The position numbers were made by a program, and so were the translations under genes. 64,000 bases of DNA from Planctomycetota bacterium (GTDB lineage Bacteria > Planctomycetota > UBA1135 > JADKAF01). Location of the stretch: positions 4,588,001 to 4,652,000 of the forward strand of contig JADKAF010000001.1 of assembly GCA_016719295.1 (NCBI GenBank), given 5' to 3'. Each line of letters starts with the position of its first letter. Within the stretch, counting starts at the first letter, position 1. This document shows positions 44,652 to 52,647 of this stretch, piece after piece. Under the pieces are notes generated by a model, which was not told the DNA's origin, made no database searches, and was given only the letters and a program-made list of their open reading frames with translations.

Positions 44652-46095
44652 TTAGCCTCACGGTTCGTGTGGAACGACTCTAGGCGGGGCGCTTCGATCC
44701 CGAGGGAGTCGCAGTACGTGTTCACCGTGGACCTCTCGGGTAGCTGCGGCGTGTCGTCAGCCGATGGAGATAGACGCCGCGGCGATCCTCGTCGCCGGTG
44801 GGCGCGGCGTGGATCATCCTCCCAAGCGGGGCGCGAGCGGTCCCACGCGAGCACATGCGGAAATCGAAGAACCGCCGCTCTGCATCGGGCTATCGGGCCG
44901 GTTTCAGGCCCTCTCTCCGGAGCAAACGGCCCAAAGAGAACGCCATTCTCTCGAAACGCGAGGAGAGGATCGCATGGCAGCCCGGAACAGCTGCTCCGGA
45001 CGGAGCCCGTGGTCTCGATGCTCGTCCTTCGCGCGACCGATGGCGCGAAAGCCCTGGAACCCCGATCCCTGCTGGGCTGCGGGACATACGGCAGTCAGCG
45101 CGCGCTCATCCGGAGCGTCGATCCGGCATTCGCGTCGCTCGGACCGAGGGTGTCTTTTGGCAACTTTGCTTTCCGTGGGACTCTGGTTCGCAGTTTTCGC
45201 TGCGAAAGATGGCATTCGCGACCGCATCGCGGGCTTTGGGCTGTTCTTCAGCCCTGAAGTCGGATGCGGGAGCTCGAGGGCGCCGGTGAACGACAACGGC
45301 AGGAGCCCGTGTGCCTGTCGGCGGCTGACGGGTCGCCGGCGAGCATCGAGCGCTACGGGAGAAACCAGACGACTCTCGCCCCGGCGGCCAACCAACCTGC
45401 CGGGCGCTCGAACGGATGGTGTCGCTCGCGCGGCGGCTGCAGCGCGCGATAAAAGGCGATCGGCGACTCGGCAGCCGGGAGCGACAGAGCATGCCTCGAT
45501 CGAGCCAGAGTAGATAAACCGGTATCCGGCGCAGGAGGCGCCTCGATGCCCAAACGGGATCGGGTTGGCGATGGCGCCCGGCGAGTCTCCAAGCGCGGCG
45601 GTGGGGCAAAATCTCGGCGACTTCGCTTCGATGGTCCGCGTGCCGCAACCAGCGACACCACCATCACTTGCAACTCAGTCGGATGGGGCGCGGGTGCTGG
45701 AGCCCCAGAAACAATCCCAAGTCGCCAGACCTCTTTCGCCGCGAAATCCCCCCTACAGATCACCGAGCGCGTGCTCGGTCGGTCCGGCTGAGCCTGTATC
45801 CGAGGCGCGGTGCCTCGGGCGAGGGTCGGAACGAAGAATCGGGATTCGTTGGCGGACGGTGCCCACGGAAAACGTGTTGGTGGGTGCCGACGCTGGTGTC
45901 GGTCGGTCCGGTCCTGCCGGTGTTCGGGGCGTGCGCCTCGGCGGTGGGGTCGGGCGGAGGAATCGGAGAAAGACGCTCGGTTACCGCGGCCGGATCGTGG
46001 GCTAGCAGGGCTGCCCGATGCCGACGAAGCTCGTCGTGCCGGGTGGCGCGGTGAGCTGCGTGCGGTCTGGACCATGCAAGCCTTCCAGCGGGTCG
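44652..46095 (-). repeat. Degenerate ~1.4 kb repeat, copy B
   Basis: The inverted, diverged partner of 3570..5041. It includes a truncated copy of the first ~25 codons of the gene at 4966 (YCDSLGIEAPRLESFHTNRE against YCDALGIEAPRLESFHSNRE), its ribosome binding site, and the small upstream frame ending VYLHRLTTR. The palindromes CCGAGGCACCGCGCCTCGG and CCGAGCACGCGCTCGG are kept (45757..45815). Short frames inside do not hold together between the copies, so I do not call them as genes. Confidence 0.65.
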
Positions 46096-46241
46096 GACGA
46101 GTACGAGGCGAGGCGGTGACCTCGGGTGCCTAGTAAGCAACTCCCGCAGATCACAAACCACAGTTTCCCACTACAAAGTGCTTGACAAGGCTCACTCAAC
46201 CAACAGGCTTGGCACCAAAGGTGCATTAGGAGAAGATTCCC

Positions 46242-46820
46242 ATGAATAACCATAGCGTCCAGCTTCTGTTCTCTTCCCTCCTGCTAGTCGCTCCTGTCGC
46301 TCCTGTCGCTCCTGTCGCTCCTGTCGCTCCTGTCGCTCCTGTCGCTCCTGTCGCTCCTGTCGCTCCTGTCGCTCCTGTCGCTCCTGTCGCTCCTGTCGCT
46401 TCGTCATCTCGGAAAATCGACCGCGCTGAATATGCACTAGCCGACTGCGAAGGGTGCACTGTTTACGAATACAAGAACAGCGTTCCGGGAATCGAGTTCT
46501 CCGGGATGACGCTGGATTCTGGATTCTGCGTGGAAGAGGCGGGGATATGCAACGAACCGGATCAGTGCAAGGTGAAGGGAAAGTTGAACATCGAAAACAA
46601 CTATGGGCAGTCTATCTGGTATGACATTGTCGGAACTAGCGGCAGGACGGAGGTGCCTAATAGTACAACACAGAACGTCCGTGATTGGGGGGCAAATTGG
46701 CATTATGTCCCCTGTGGGGACGAGGAGATATACATAAATATCTACAGTGCCGTAACCGGTGGCTCGATCCTCGGGCTGTACCGGCTGTCTTGCGACCCTT
46801 GCATCCTCTCAGAAGGGTAG
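46242..46820 (+). CDS. Secreted protein with a 12-copy APV repeat in its signal region
   Basis: 192 residues from ATG 46242; AGGAGA about 9 bases upstream; TTGACA at 46182 may be part of a promoter. The N-terminus (MNNHSVQLLFSSLLLV) is a signal peptide h-region followed by 12 perfect APV units (residues 17-52). The mature part contains cysteines at ADCEGC, FCVEEAGICNEPDQC and a final SCDPC, suggesting disulfide bonds, and a beta-rich middle (NIENNYGQSIWYDIVG). No family is recognised. The gene at 46829 follows 8 bases after the stop, so they are likely co-expressed. Confidence 0.6.
   Translation: MNNHSVQLLFSSLLLVAPVAPVAPVAPVAPVAPVAPVAPVAPVAPVAPVAPVASSSRKIDRAEYALADCEGCTVYEYKNSVPGIEFSGMTLDSGFCVEEAGICNEPDQCKVKGKLNIENNYGQSIWYDIVGTSGRTEVPNSTTQNVRDWGANWHYVPCGDEEIYINIYSAVTGGSILGLYRLSCDPCILSEG
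46290..46397 (+). repeat. 9-bp tandem repeat, 12 perfect copies (GCTCCTGTC)
   Basis: GCTCCTGTC repeats at exact 9-bp steps from 46290 to 46397 inside the signal-peptide region. Each unit encodes Ala-Pro-Val, so copy-number changes keep the frame. The opposite strand can read as long unrelated ORFs, which are artefacts. Confidence 0.95.
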
Positions 46821-46828
46821 GACTTTCA

Positions 46829-47587
46829 ATGGCGCAGGCTAGAACAAAGCGCTTTTGGTCTGGTTCTATGGCTATTCTCGCGATTGCCTTAGGAGGTGCG
46901 TTCGCTTGGCAGCTCAATTCATCTAATTGCTCTGGCCCTGGCGACTCAGGATCAACCGCTGCCTTTCCCGCCCTCGTGGCAGAGGAAGGACTGGCTACGA
47001 AGGGTGGAGATTCCTCCGAAACAATCCTTCGTTTGAAGGAGGGCACCCCTCCTCGAGAGCCGTCAGCTTCGGCTGCTGTTCCAGTAGCGAAGCTAGATGA
47101 CGGCGATGCCAATCTGATTAGAGAGGTAGCTGGTTTTGCAGATGCGACGATCGCAGAGATCGAACAATCGGTCATCGCACTGGGCGGTACGCGACAATTG
47201 CGTGAATTGCTTGGGCCGCTGGACCAGGAGGTCCAGTCTATTTATAGAATGCGGTCCGATGTAATTGAGACTATCCGGAAGGAGCGCCTCGCCTCTGGTC
47301 GCTTTGAGAGTATCGACATTAGATCGTTCGAGATCCCAGAAGAGTACCGAGATGGTACAAGGCGCCTCCCCGATAGCTGGTTCCAAGAGCATCGTCAGCC
47401 GCCAGATCCGAAGCCGCAATTCGCGGGACAGAGTATCGCCGTCACCGCAGGCGGCGGGATTAAGAAGGTGGTTACTATAAATCCGGGCGAGGATGCCAGA
47501 TACGACGAAGCTAATACAAGGTATCAACAGATCATCGACTTCAGGAGGGCGGCCATACGAAGTCTTCTTGGGCTCCGAGGTTGGTAG
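46829..47587 (+). CDS. Single-pass membrane protein, unknown
   Basis: 252 residues from ATG 46829. Near the N-terminus is one transmembrane helix (SGSMAILAIALGGAFAWQL), so the rest is probably outside the membrane. It contains a long helical region with IREVAGFADATIAEIEQSVI and IYRMRSDVIETIRKERL, then an unstructured proline-rich stretch near 190. It follows the secreted APV-repeat protein by 8 bases, so they may work together. No known domain. Confidence 0.6.
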   Translation: MAQARTKRFWSGSMAILAIALGGAFAWQLNSSNCSGPGDSGSTAAFPALVAEEGLATKGGDSSETILRLKEGTPPREPSASAAVPVAKLDDGDANLIREVAGFADATIAEIEQSVIALGGTRQLRELLGPLDQEVQSIYRMRSDVIETIRKERLASGRFESIDIRSFEIPEEYRDGTRRLPDSWFQEHRQPPDPKPQFAGQSIAVTAGGGIKKVVTINPGEDARYDEANTRYQQIIDFRRAAIRSLLGLRGW

Positions 47588-47661
47588 CTGCTTTCTCTCA
47601 CACGACATCCCGGCATTCGACGCCCAGATATCCGTAAAGCAGAACTGCTATCCGTCAACAC

Positions 47662-47779
47662 TGCTCCCTCTCACGACCTCCTGGCATTCTCCGTCCGGAA
47701 GTCCGGCACCCCAGCATCCATGCGGGGTCCGGGTGGCCTGGGGCCTTGACCTGACCGCCTGTCAGGCGATCCTCTACCC
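47662..47779 (+). repeat. Left end of the DDE-transposase element
   Basis: Contains the terminal sequence GCTCCCTCTCACGACCTCC and the GTCCGGCACCCCAGCATCCATGC block shared with 26745..26847. The matching right end is at about 31845..31940, so the two ends are now 15.8 kb apart. Confidence 0.6.
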
Positions 47780-47958
47780 ATGAGCACCCGAGACCGGCGC
47801 ACCTACGACCACCGCCTCCGCGAGCTGGTCTGGCGTACCCAGGACACCTCGTCGGTCGCCTGCCTCTCCATCCCGAGGTCGACTCTCGACGATTGGCTTC
47901 GGTGCCCGCCGAATCCCGTGGTCACGTTGGACGAATTGGATCAAGAAGTCGGCGAGCT
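47780..47958 (+). pseudogene. DDE transposase, N-terminal part
   Basis: First 60 codons of the transposase whose remainder is at 30611..31726. It contains STLDDWLRCPPNPVVTLDEL, an HTH region typical of the family. IS66 cuts it after GGCGAGCT (47951..47958), and the same 8 bases start the other part at 30611. Confidence 0.8.
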
Positions 47959-48018
47959 GTAAGCGCCCGATAGACCGCATCTGCCCCCGCTACCCTCCCT
48001 CATGGACGATCTTCGTCC

Positions 48019-48354
48019 ATGAGCACCCGCCGATCCCGCGCCGACTGGCGCCGTCTCCTTTCCCGCCAGGCGCATAGCGGCCTGAGCATCGCCGAGTTCT
48101 GCCGCCGCGAAGGCGTGCGCCCCCAGTCGCTGAGCTGGTGGCGCTGGAAGCTTCGCACTGCCGAAGAGCAGGCGGCGGATCGCGCTCCGAACGAGCCGCG
48201 GTTCCTCGAGCTCGAGCTGACAGGCGCTTCCGTAGCGGACTCCGGTGTCGCCTTCGAGATCGCGCTTCCGGGCGATGTCGTCGTACGCGTGCCCAGAGGG
48301 TTCGACCCCCGCGAGCTCGAGCGTCTCGTGCGTGCGGTGCGATCGTCATGCTGA
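48019..48354 (+). CDS. tnpA: IS66 TnpA-like protein
   Basis: 111 residues; WRRLLSRQAHSGLSIAEFCR then EGVRPQSLSWWRWKLR is the HTH pattern of IS66 TnpA/OrfA. The end (LERLVRAVRSSC) precedes an overlap with tnpB (ATG 48348). TnpA probably binds the element ends. Confidence 0.85.
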   Translation: MSTRRSRADWRRLLSRQAHSGLSIAEFCRREGVRPQSLSWWRWKLRTAEEQAADRAPNEPRFLELELTGASVADSGVAFEIALPGDVVVRVPRGFDPRELERLVRAVRSSC

Positions 48355-48782
48355 GCCTTCCCTCTTCGATCCGTGTATTCCTCGCCCTCGGCGTCACTGA
48401 CATGCGGAAGTCCATCGACGGCCTTGTCGCAGTGACACGTCACGTCCTGGGACGCGATCCATTCACCGGCGATCTCTTTGCCTTCTGCAACCGGCGCCGC
48501 ACGTGCGTGAAGATCATCTACTGGGAGGGCTCTGGCTGCTGGTTGCTGATGAAGCGCCTCGAGCGCGGAACCTTTTCTTGGCCAAGCGAATCGCATGCGA
48601 AGGAGCACTCGCGCGAAGTCGACACTGCGCAGTTGATGGCGCTGCTCGGAGGCCTCGTGATCTCGGGCAGAAGATCTCGATGGTTTTCTTGGAAACCACG
48701 AAACACAGAGCTGCCTCCCGCCGACTTCTTGAACCATGCGCGCGAACGCAGCAACTCAGCCCGAGGTCGACAAGCTGACTGA
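48348..48782 (+). CDS. tnpB: IS66 TnpB-like protein
   Basis: From ATG 48348. The sequence SIRVFLALGVTDMRKSIDGL, followed by HVLGRDPFTGDLFAFCNRR and IYWEGSGCWLLMKRLERGTF, is the diagnostic core of TnpB of IS66, required for transposition. The C-terminus after LLGGL is longer than usual (about 30 extra residues) and overlaps the tnpC start; a late frameshift is possible. Confidence 0.85.
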   Translation: MLSLPSSIRVFLALGVTDMRKSIDGLVAVTRHVLGRDPFTGDLFAFCNRRRTCVKIIYWEGSGCWLLMKRLERGTFSWPSESHAKEHSREVDTAQLMALLGGLVISGRRSRWFSWKPRNTELPPADFLNHARERSNSARGRQAD

Positions 48783-49026
48783 AGTGCAAGTGCGCGAACT
48801 CGCGCGCTCGCAAGCAGCGACGATCCGCGAGCTCCTTACCGCGAATGAGAAGCTGCGCGCGTTGATCTTCGGCAGGAGAAGCGAACGCTATCCCTTCGAC
48901 GATCATCCGCAGCTGCCCTTCGGCGACGAGCCGGCGACATCTCCTGCGCCGCCGAGCGTCGACGATGTGCCTGACGAGGAGAGCGATCACGTCGAGCACA
49001 AGCGGAAGAAGAAGCGGCGCTCTAGA
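48736..49026 (+). pseudogene. tnpC: IS66 TnpC transposase, N-terminal part
   Basis: About 97 residues: a leucine-zipper-like start (TEVQVRELARSQAATIRELL) then LRALIFGRRSERYPFDDHPQ, characteristic of IS66 TnpC. It is cut off by IS1380 copy 3 after KRKKKRRSR. The missing part begins at 28691 with RGAKRLPQNLPRER; the joint is an uninterrupted reading frame. Confidence 0.85.
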
Positions 49027-50857
49027 CCTAGGACCAGCGCATCGCGCCCAATCAAGGAACTGAGAAACGCTCGAAACGCCCGCTTCGGGCTCGTACAACG
49101 CGGTTGCTGAAATCCAACGCGTACGAGCTGAAGGAGCGTTTCGAGTGACCAGCAATAGATCCCGAGAGCTGCGCCGCCGCAAGTGCCGAATCGACGATCG
49201 CCTCCGAGATCGCGAATGGGAGGGACAGGCGCTGCCGATGTTCACCAGGACTCCCTGCACTTCGATCTGGCGCAACGCGATCGCGCCTTGGCGACGGGCG
49301 GAATAGGTGTCGTTCACGAGCTTGCGAAGCAGGTCGGCCTCTTCGAGAGCATTGATCGTCGCGTGCACGTGCTCAAAGCGCACAAGCCCTACCACGAGTC
49401 CGATCATGCGCTGAACTTCGCCTACAGCGCGCTGTGTGGTGGGCAGACCATCGAGGATCTCGAGCTGCTCAGAAAAACGAGGCCTACCTCGACCTGTTGG
49501 GCGCGCAGCGTATCCCCGATCCGACAACGGCCGGCGACTTCGTCGCCGATTCACGATCGACGCGGTGGCAGAGCTGCAGGCGGCGATCAACGAGAGCCGC
49601 CTGCGCGTGTGGGCACGGCAACCCGAGGCCTTCTTCGCCAAGGCAACGATCGACTTCGACGGTACGTACGTGGCGACCGATGGCGAGCGCAGAGAGGGCG
49701 TCGACATCAACTACAAGGGCGAGTGGAGCTATCATCCGCTCGTCGCGTCGCTCGCCAATACCAGGGAACCGCTGGAGATCGAGAATCGCCGCGGGAATCG
49801 TCCGTCACACGAAGGCGCAGCCGAGATGGCGGATCGGACGATTGCATTGGTCCGCAAGGCCGGCTTCCGCTCCGTCCTGCTACGTGGTGATACCGCCTTC
49901 TCCCAGTCGCAGCATCTGGATCGCTGGCACGAAGATGGGGTCGAGTTCATCTTCGGCTACGCTGCGAATACGCCGCTCGTGATGCAGGCCGCGAATCTCC
50001 CCAACGCGTCCTGGACGCCCCTGAAGCGGAAGAAGCGAGGATCTGGATCGGAGCTGCAGAGGAGCCCCTCGCGAGAATCATCGCAAAGCCATCGTCGAGG
50101 AGCGCGGATACAAGAACCTCCGGCTCGAGCGCGAAGATGTCGCGGAGATGCGCTACCAACCAAGCGCGTGCTCTCGCGAGTTCCGGATGGTGGTCCTGAA
50201 GAAGACGATCGAAGTGCGACGCGGGCAGTTGGAGCTCGAGCCCGAGACGGTGTTCTTCTTCTACATCACGAACCGTGATGCGGATTCGCCCAGCGCGGTC
50301 GTGCTTCAGGCGAATCAGCGCTGCAACCAGGAGAACCTCCTCGCGCAGCTGAAGGGCGGAGTGCACTCGCTGCGAGCACCTGTCGATACGCTCGTCGCGA
50401 ACTGGGCATACATGGTGATGACGGCGATCGCCTGGTCTCTGAAGGCATGGCTCGCACTTGTCTTGCCGACCAAGGGGCGGTGGAGCGAACGCCGCGAAGA
50501 AGAGCGCGACCGAGTCCTGAAGATGGAGTTCCGGACCTTCCTCAACTGGATGATCCGCATTCCTGCACAAGTGCTTCGAACGGGGAGGCGCACCGTCGTG
50601 CGCTTTCTAAGCTGGACGCCACTGCTCGCAGCGCTGCTTCGCGGTTCGGACGCCGTGCGCGCGATGCGCTGCTGACGACGATAGAGCCGAGGCCTTGCGC
50701 GAACGGACTGACGAGCCACGACGGACACGGAGGACGAGACGAAGCGAAGTGGATTGGACGATTCGACCCTGCCGCCTGGCGGCAGAAGACGAGCTCGTGC
50801 CCGCTCTACGCCACACTCACCTGCGGTCGCCCGCGATCCGCATTCGCTTGTTTGAGG
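49027..50857 (+). mobile_element. IS1380-family element, copy 3
   Basis: An 1831-bp copy, same orientation as copy 1. Left flank TCTAGA (49021..49026), right flank ACTAGT (50858..50863). These match the flanks of copy 1 crosswise: TCTAGA to the right of copy 1 and ACTAGT to its left. Confidence 0.9.
49146..50675 (+). pseudogene. IS1380 transposase, copy 3, frameshifted
   Basis: Nearly identical in sequence to copy 1 but with at least four small indels: a C lost near 49252, an A lost from a run near 49475, a T lost near 49542 and a C gained near 50068. The frame is therefore broken in several places. Most are in short homopolymers and could be sequencing errors. Confidence 0.8.
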
Positions 50858-50862
50858 ACTAG

Positions 50863-51034
50863 TCCACGACAATCGCGTGCGGCCGAGCTCACGCCGCGGG
50901 CGTGGAAAGCGGCGCGCGCAGCGAGTGCCCGTCGGGACTGACTTCCCTCGTCGAGAGAGCGTCGGGCAGGGCGTTTGACCACTGCGGAGTGCTCCGGCCT
51001 TGGGAACCGGGGGGTGGGACTACCGGGCGTTTAC
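50863..51034 (+). mobile_element. Remnant of a second IS66-type right end
   Basis: Contains the C-terminus of another TnpC (RAAELTPRAWKAAR, compare RAAELTPRAWKART in the first IS66) and ends in GGGCGTTTAC at 51034, whose complement is a GTAAACGCCC terminus. It is the original right-hand neighbour of IS1380 in the integration site. Confidence 0.6.
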
Positions 51035-51209
51035 CTATCTCGCGCCTTAGCATCCGCGCACCCTCACCTGAGCGGGCCGTCCGGCCCAATGCGCCCGTAC
51101 GACGCGCATCGCGTCCTTCGGGAGAGCGATGATCTCGAGCCTAGACAGCGGGACGAAACTCGTCCCGAAAGGACCAGATTGGACTGGCGGGGCGCAGGGC
51201 CTGGCTCGG

Positions 51210-52298
51210 TCATTTCGCGCTGGCGCGCACTGCGAGTTCGGGCGGCGAGATGAGCACTCCGCTCAACTGCGCCCAGGAGAGGTGCACGTAGTAGCATCCC
51301 TCTGCGTAGCTGCCGACTTGGTACGGCGAGAACCCGAACAGCACCCCGGCCGGCGATAGCACGAACGTTTCGAAGGCGACGAAGTCGGTCTGCACCTCCG
51401 TCGCCCTCGGAACCATCGATGCTCCCTGTTTGCGCAGTTCGTCGTACACGAGGCGCTGCAGGCGGGTCGGCGCGTCCTTGCCTGCGGAGAGGTCGGCGAG
51501 CCGGAGTTCGTGCACGCTGTCGCCCCGGAGCACCAGGTTCAGGCAAGTCAACGCCGAGTTCGGATGCGCGCCGCCCGTGAACTCGTGCATCAGCCCGCCG
51601 AGCGACACCAGCCGTTCGGATGCGAAGTGCACGCCGTAGTGGTGCCCGCCCGAGAATTGGGTCGGCTGTGGACGCGTGCGCATCGCGGGCGAAGCGTCGA
51701 GCCATTCGGCCACGCGCTTACGCGAGCCGACAACCCCTCCTGCGAGGCGCTCGAAGCCCTCCTTGTTGATCCGCTCTGTCGCCTCACGAGCGAGTACATG
51801 ATCCCCGAGCAACGACACCATTTCCTCTTGCCATTGGTACGCGAGCGGTTCGTGCACCGAAGCTGTACGCGCCACCGCCTCCAACTGCAGTGAGAACGGC
51901 AGCGTCGCAGCCTCGGCTTCTGCCGACCACGTGCCCGATGCGGCAAGCAGCCCAGGCTTCGTAGTGCCGACGAAGTGACCAGTGCAGCGTTCGGTTTCGC
52001 CTTTACCGATCTCGACGAACTCGTCGAGCTGAAAAGTACGTTGTTCGGCGTCGTAGCGGCCCTCGAGTCGAATCGGCAGGCCCTTATGAACGTAGCGGTA
52101 TTCGCCGACGACCCTCGCGGTGTCTCCCTGTTCGTCGATGAGAGATACCGCCATCTGGATCGCTAGCGGGCCGCCCTTCGCAGTGATGGTTCCGCTGAAC
52201 CAGTGGGTAGCTGCGATCGGCCAGGTGACTCGCTGCGCCGGAGTCGGTGCGGCCAGCAAAGCGGAGAAGAGGAAGACGAACAGTAGTTGCGCAATCAT
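51210..52298 (-). CDS. Secreted DUF3298-like protein
   Basis: 362 residues from ATG 52298. A signal peptide is visible (MIAQLLFVFLFSALLAAPTPAQ). The C-terminal half has GGAHPNSALTCLNLVLRG and later LFGFSPYQVGSYAEGCYYVH, the two marks of DUF3298 (RsiV-type) domains. In the known family this domain sits outside the membrane. A beta-rich N-terminal half (GTITAKGGPLAIQMAVSLID) is unrecognised. It is not in an obvious operon. Confidence 0.72.
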   Translation of the reverse strand: MIAQLLFVFLFSALLAAPTPAQRVTWPIAATHWFSGTITAKGGPLAIQMAVSLIDEQGDTARVVGEYRYVHKGLPIRLEGRYDAEQRTFQLDEFVEIGKGETERCTGHFVGTTKPGLLAASGTWSAEAEAATLPFSLQLEAVARTASVHEPLAYQWQEEMVSLLGDHVLAREATERINKEGFERLAGGVVGSRKRVAEWLDASPAMRTRPQPTQFSGGHHYGVHFASERLVSLGGLMHEFTGGAHPNSALTCLNLVLRGDSVHELRLADLSAGKDAPTRLQRLVYDELRKQGASMVPRATEVQTDFVAFETFVLSPAGVLFGFSPYQVGSYAEGCYYVHLSWAQLSGVLISPPELAVRASAK

Positions 52299-52382
52299 CA
52301 CCGCATTGTAGCGCCACAGCCACGCGATGCATCAAGATTGGCAACGGAGGCTGGTGACGTAGATTGGCGCGACCACTCGCGC

Positions 52383-52634
52383 TCAGCTCCCTGTCTCCGC
52401 CTTCACCTTCGTCATCACGCACATCTCGGCCCAGGTCATCGGCATCGACTTCGCCACGAGGTCGATCCCGCCCCGATGCTCCTCTTGCACTCTCCCGCGC
52501 CTGATGCCGCTCGCTCTCTCGCTCGAATTTCGGGAATGTGGCACTGACGCATCATCATCTACCAGTCGCTGCGTGCTCTCCTCCGCAAGAGCAGCGGCCT
52601 CGAGTGGCAGTGTGGCATCGTCGTTCCGGTTCAT
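52383..52634 (-). CDS. Possible small protein after the FGE gene
   Basis: 83 residues from ATG 52634, starting 13 bases after the stop of the triple FGE gene on the same strand. Composition is helical and acidic (LEAAALAEESTQRLVDDDAS), with a C-terminal AKSMPMTWAEMCVMTK segment. No family. Kept because spacing suggests co-translation. Confidence 0.4.
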   Translation of the reverse strand: MNRNDDATLPLEAAALAEESTQRLVDDDASVPHSRNSSERASGIRRGRVQEEHRGGIDLVAKSMPMTWAEMCVMTKVKAETGS

Positions 52635-52647
52635 GACCTGGCTTGCC

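Larger units (their letters stand above)
47959..49026 (+). mobile_element. IS66-family element, left half
   Basis: Begins with GTAAGCGCCCGATAGACCGC, the IS66-type terminus, and ends where IS1380 copy 3 was inserted (TCTAGA at 49021..49026). It carries tnpA, tnpB and the N-terminal part of tnpC in the usual order with overlapping starts. Confidence 0.88.

Noticed and set aside
46290..46397. A CRISPR-like array
   Set aside because: The unit is 9 bp without spacers, so it is a coding tandem repeat.
46192..46459. Long minus-strand ORFs with QERQERQ or GATGATGAT repeats
   Set aside because: They are the complementary reading of the 9-bp GCTCCTGTC array in the plus-strand gene at 46242, which has a ribosome binding site and signal peptide.
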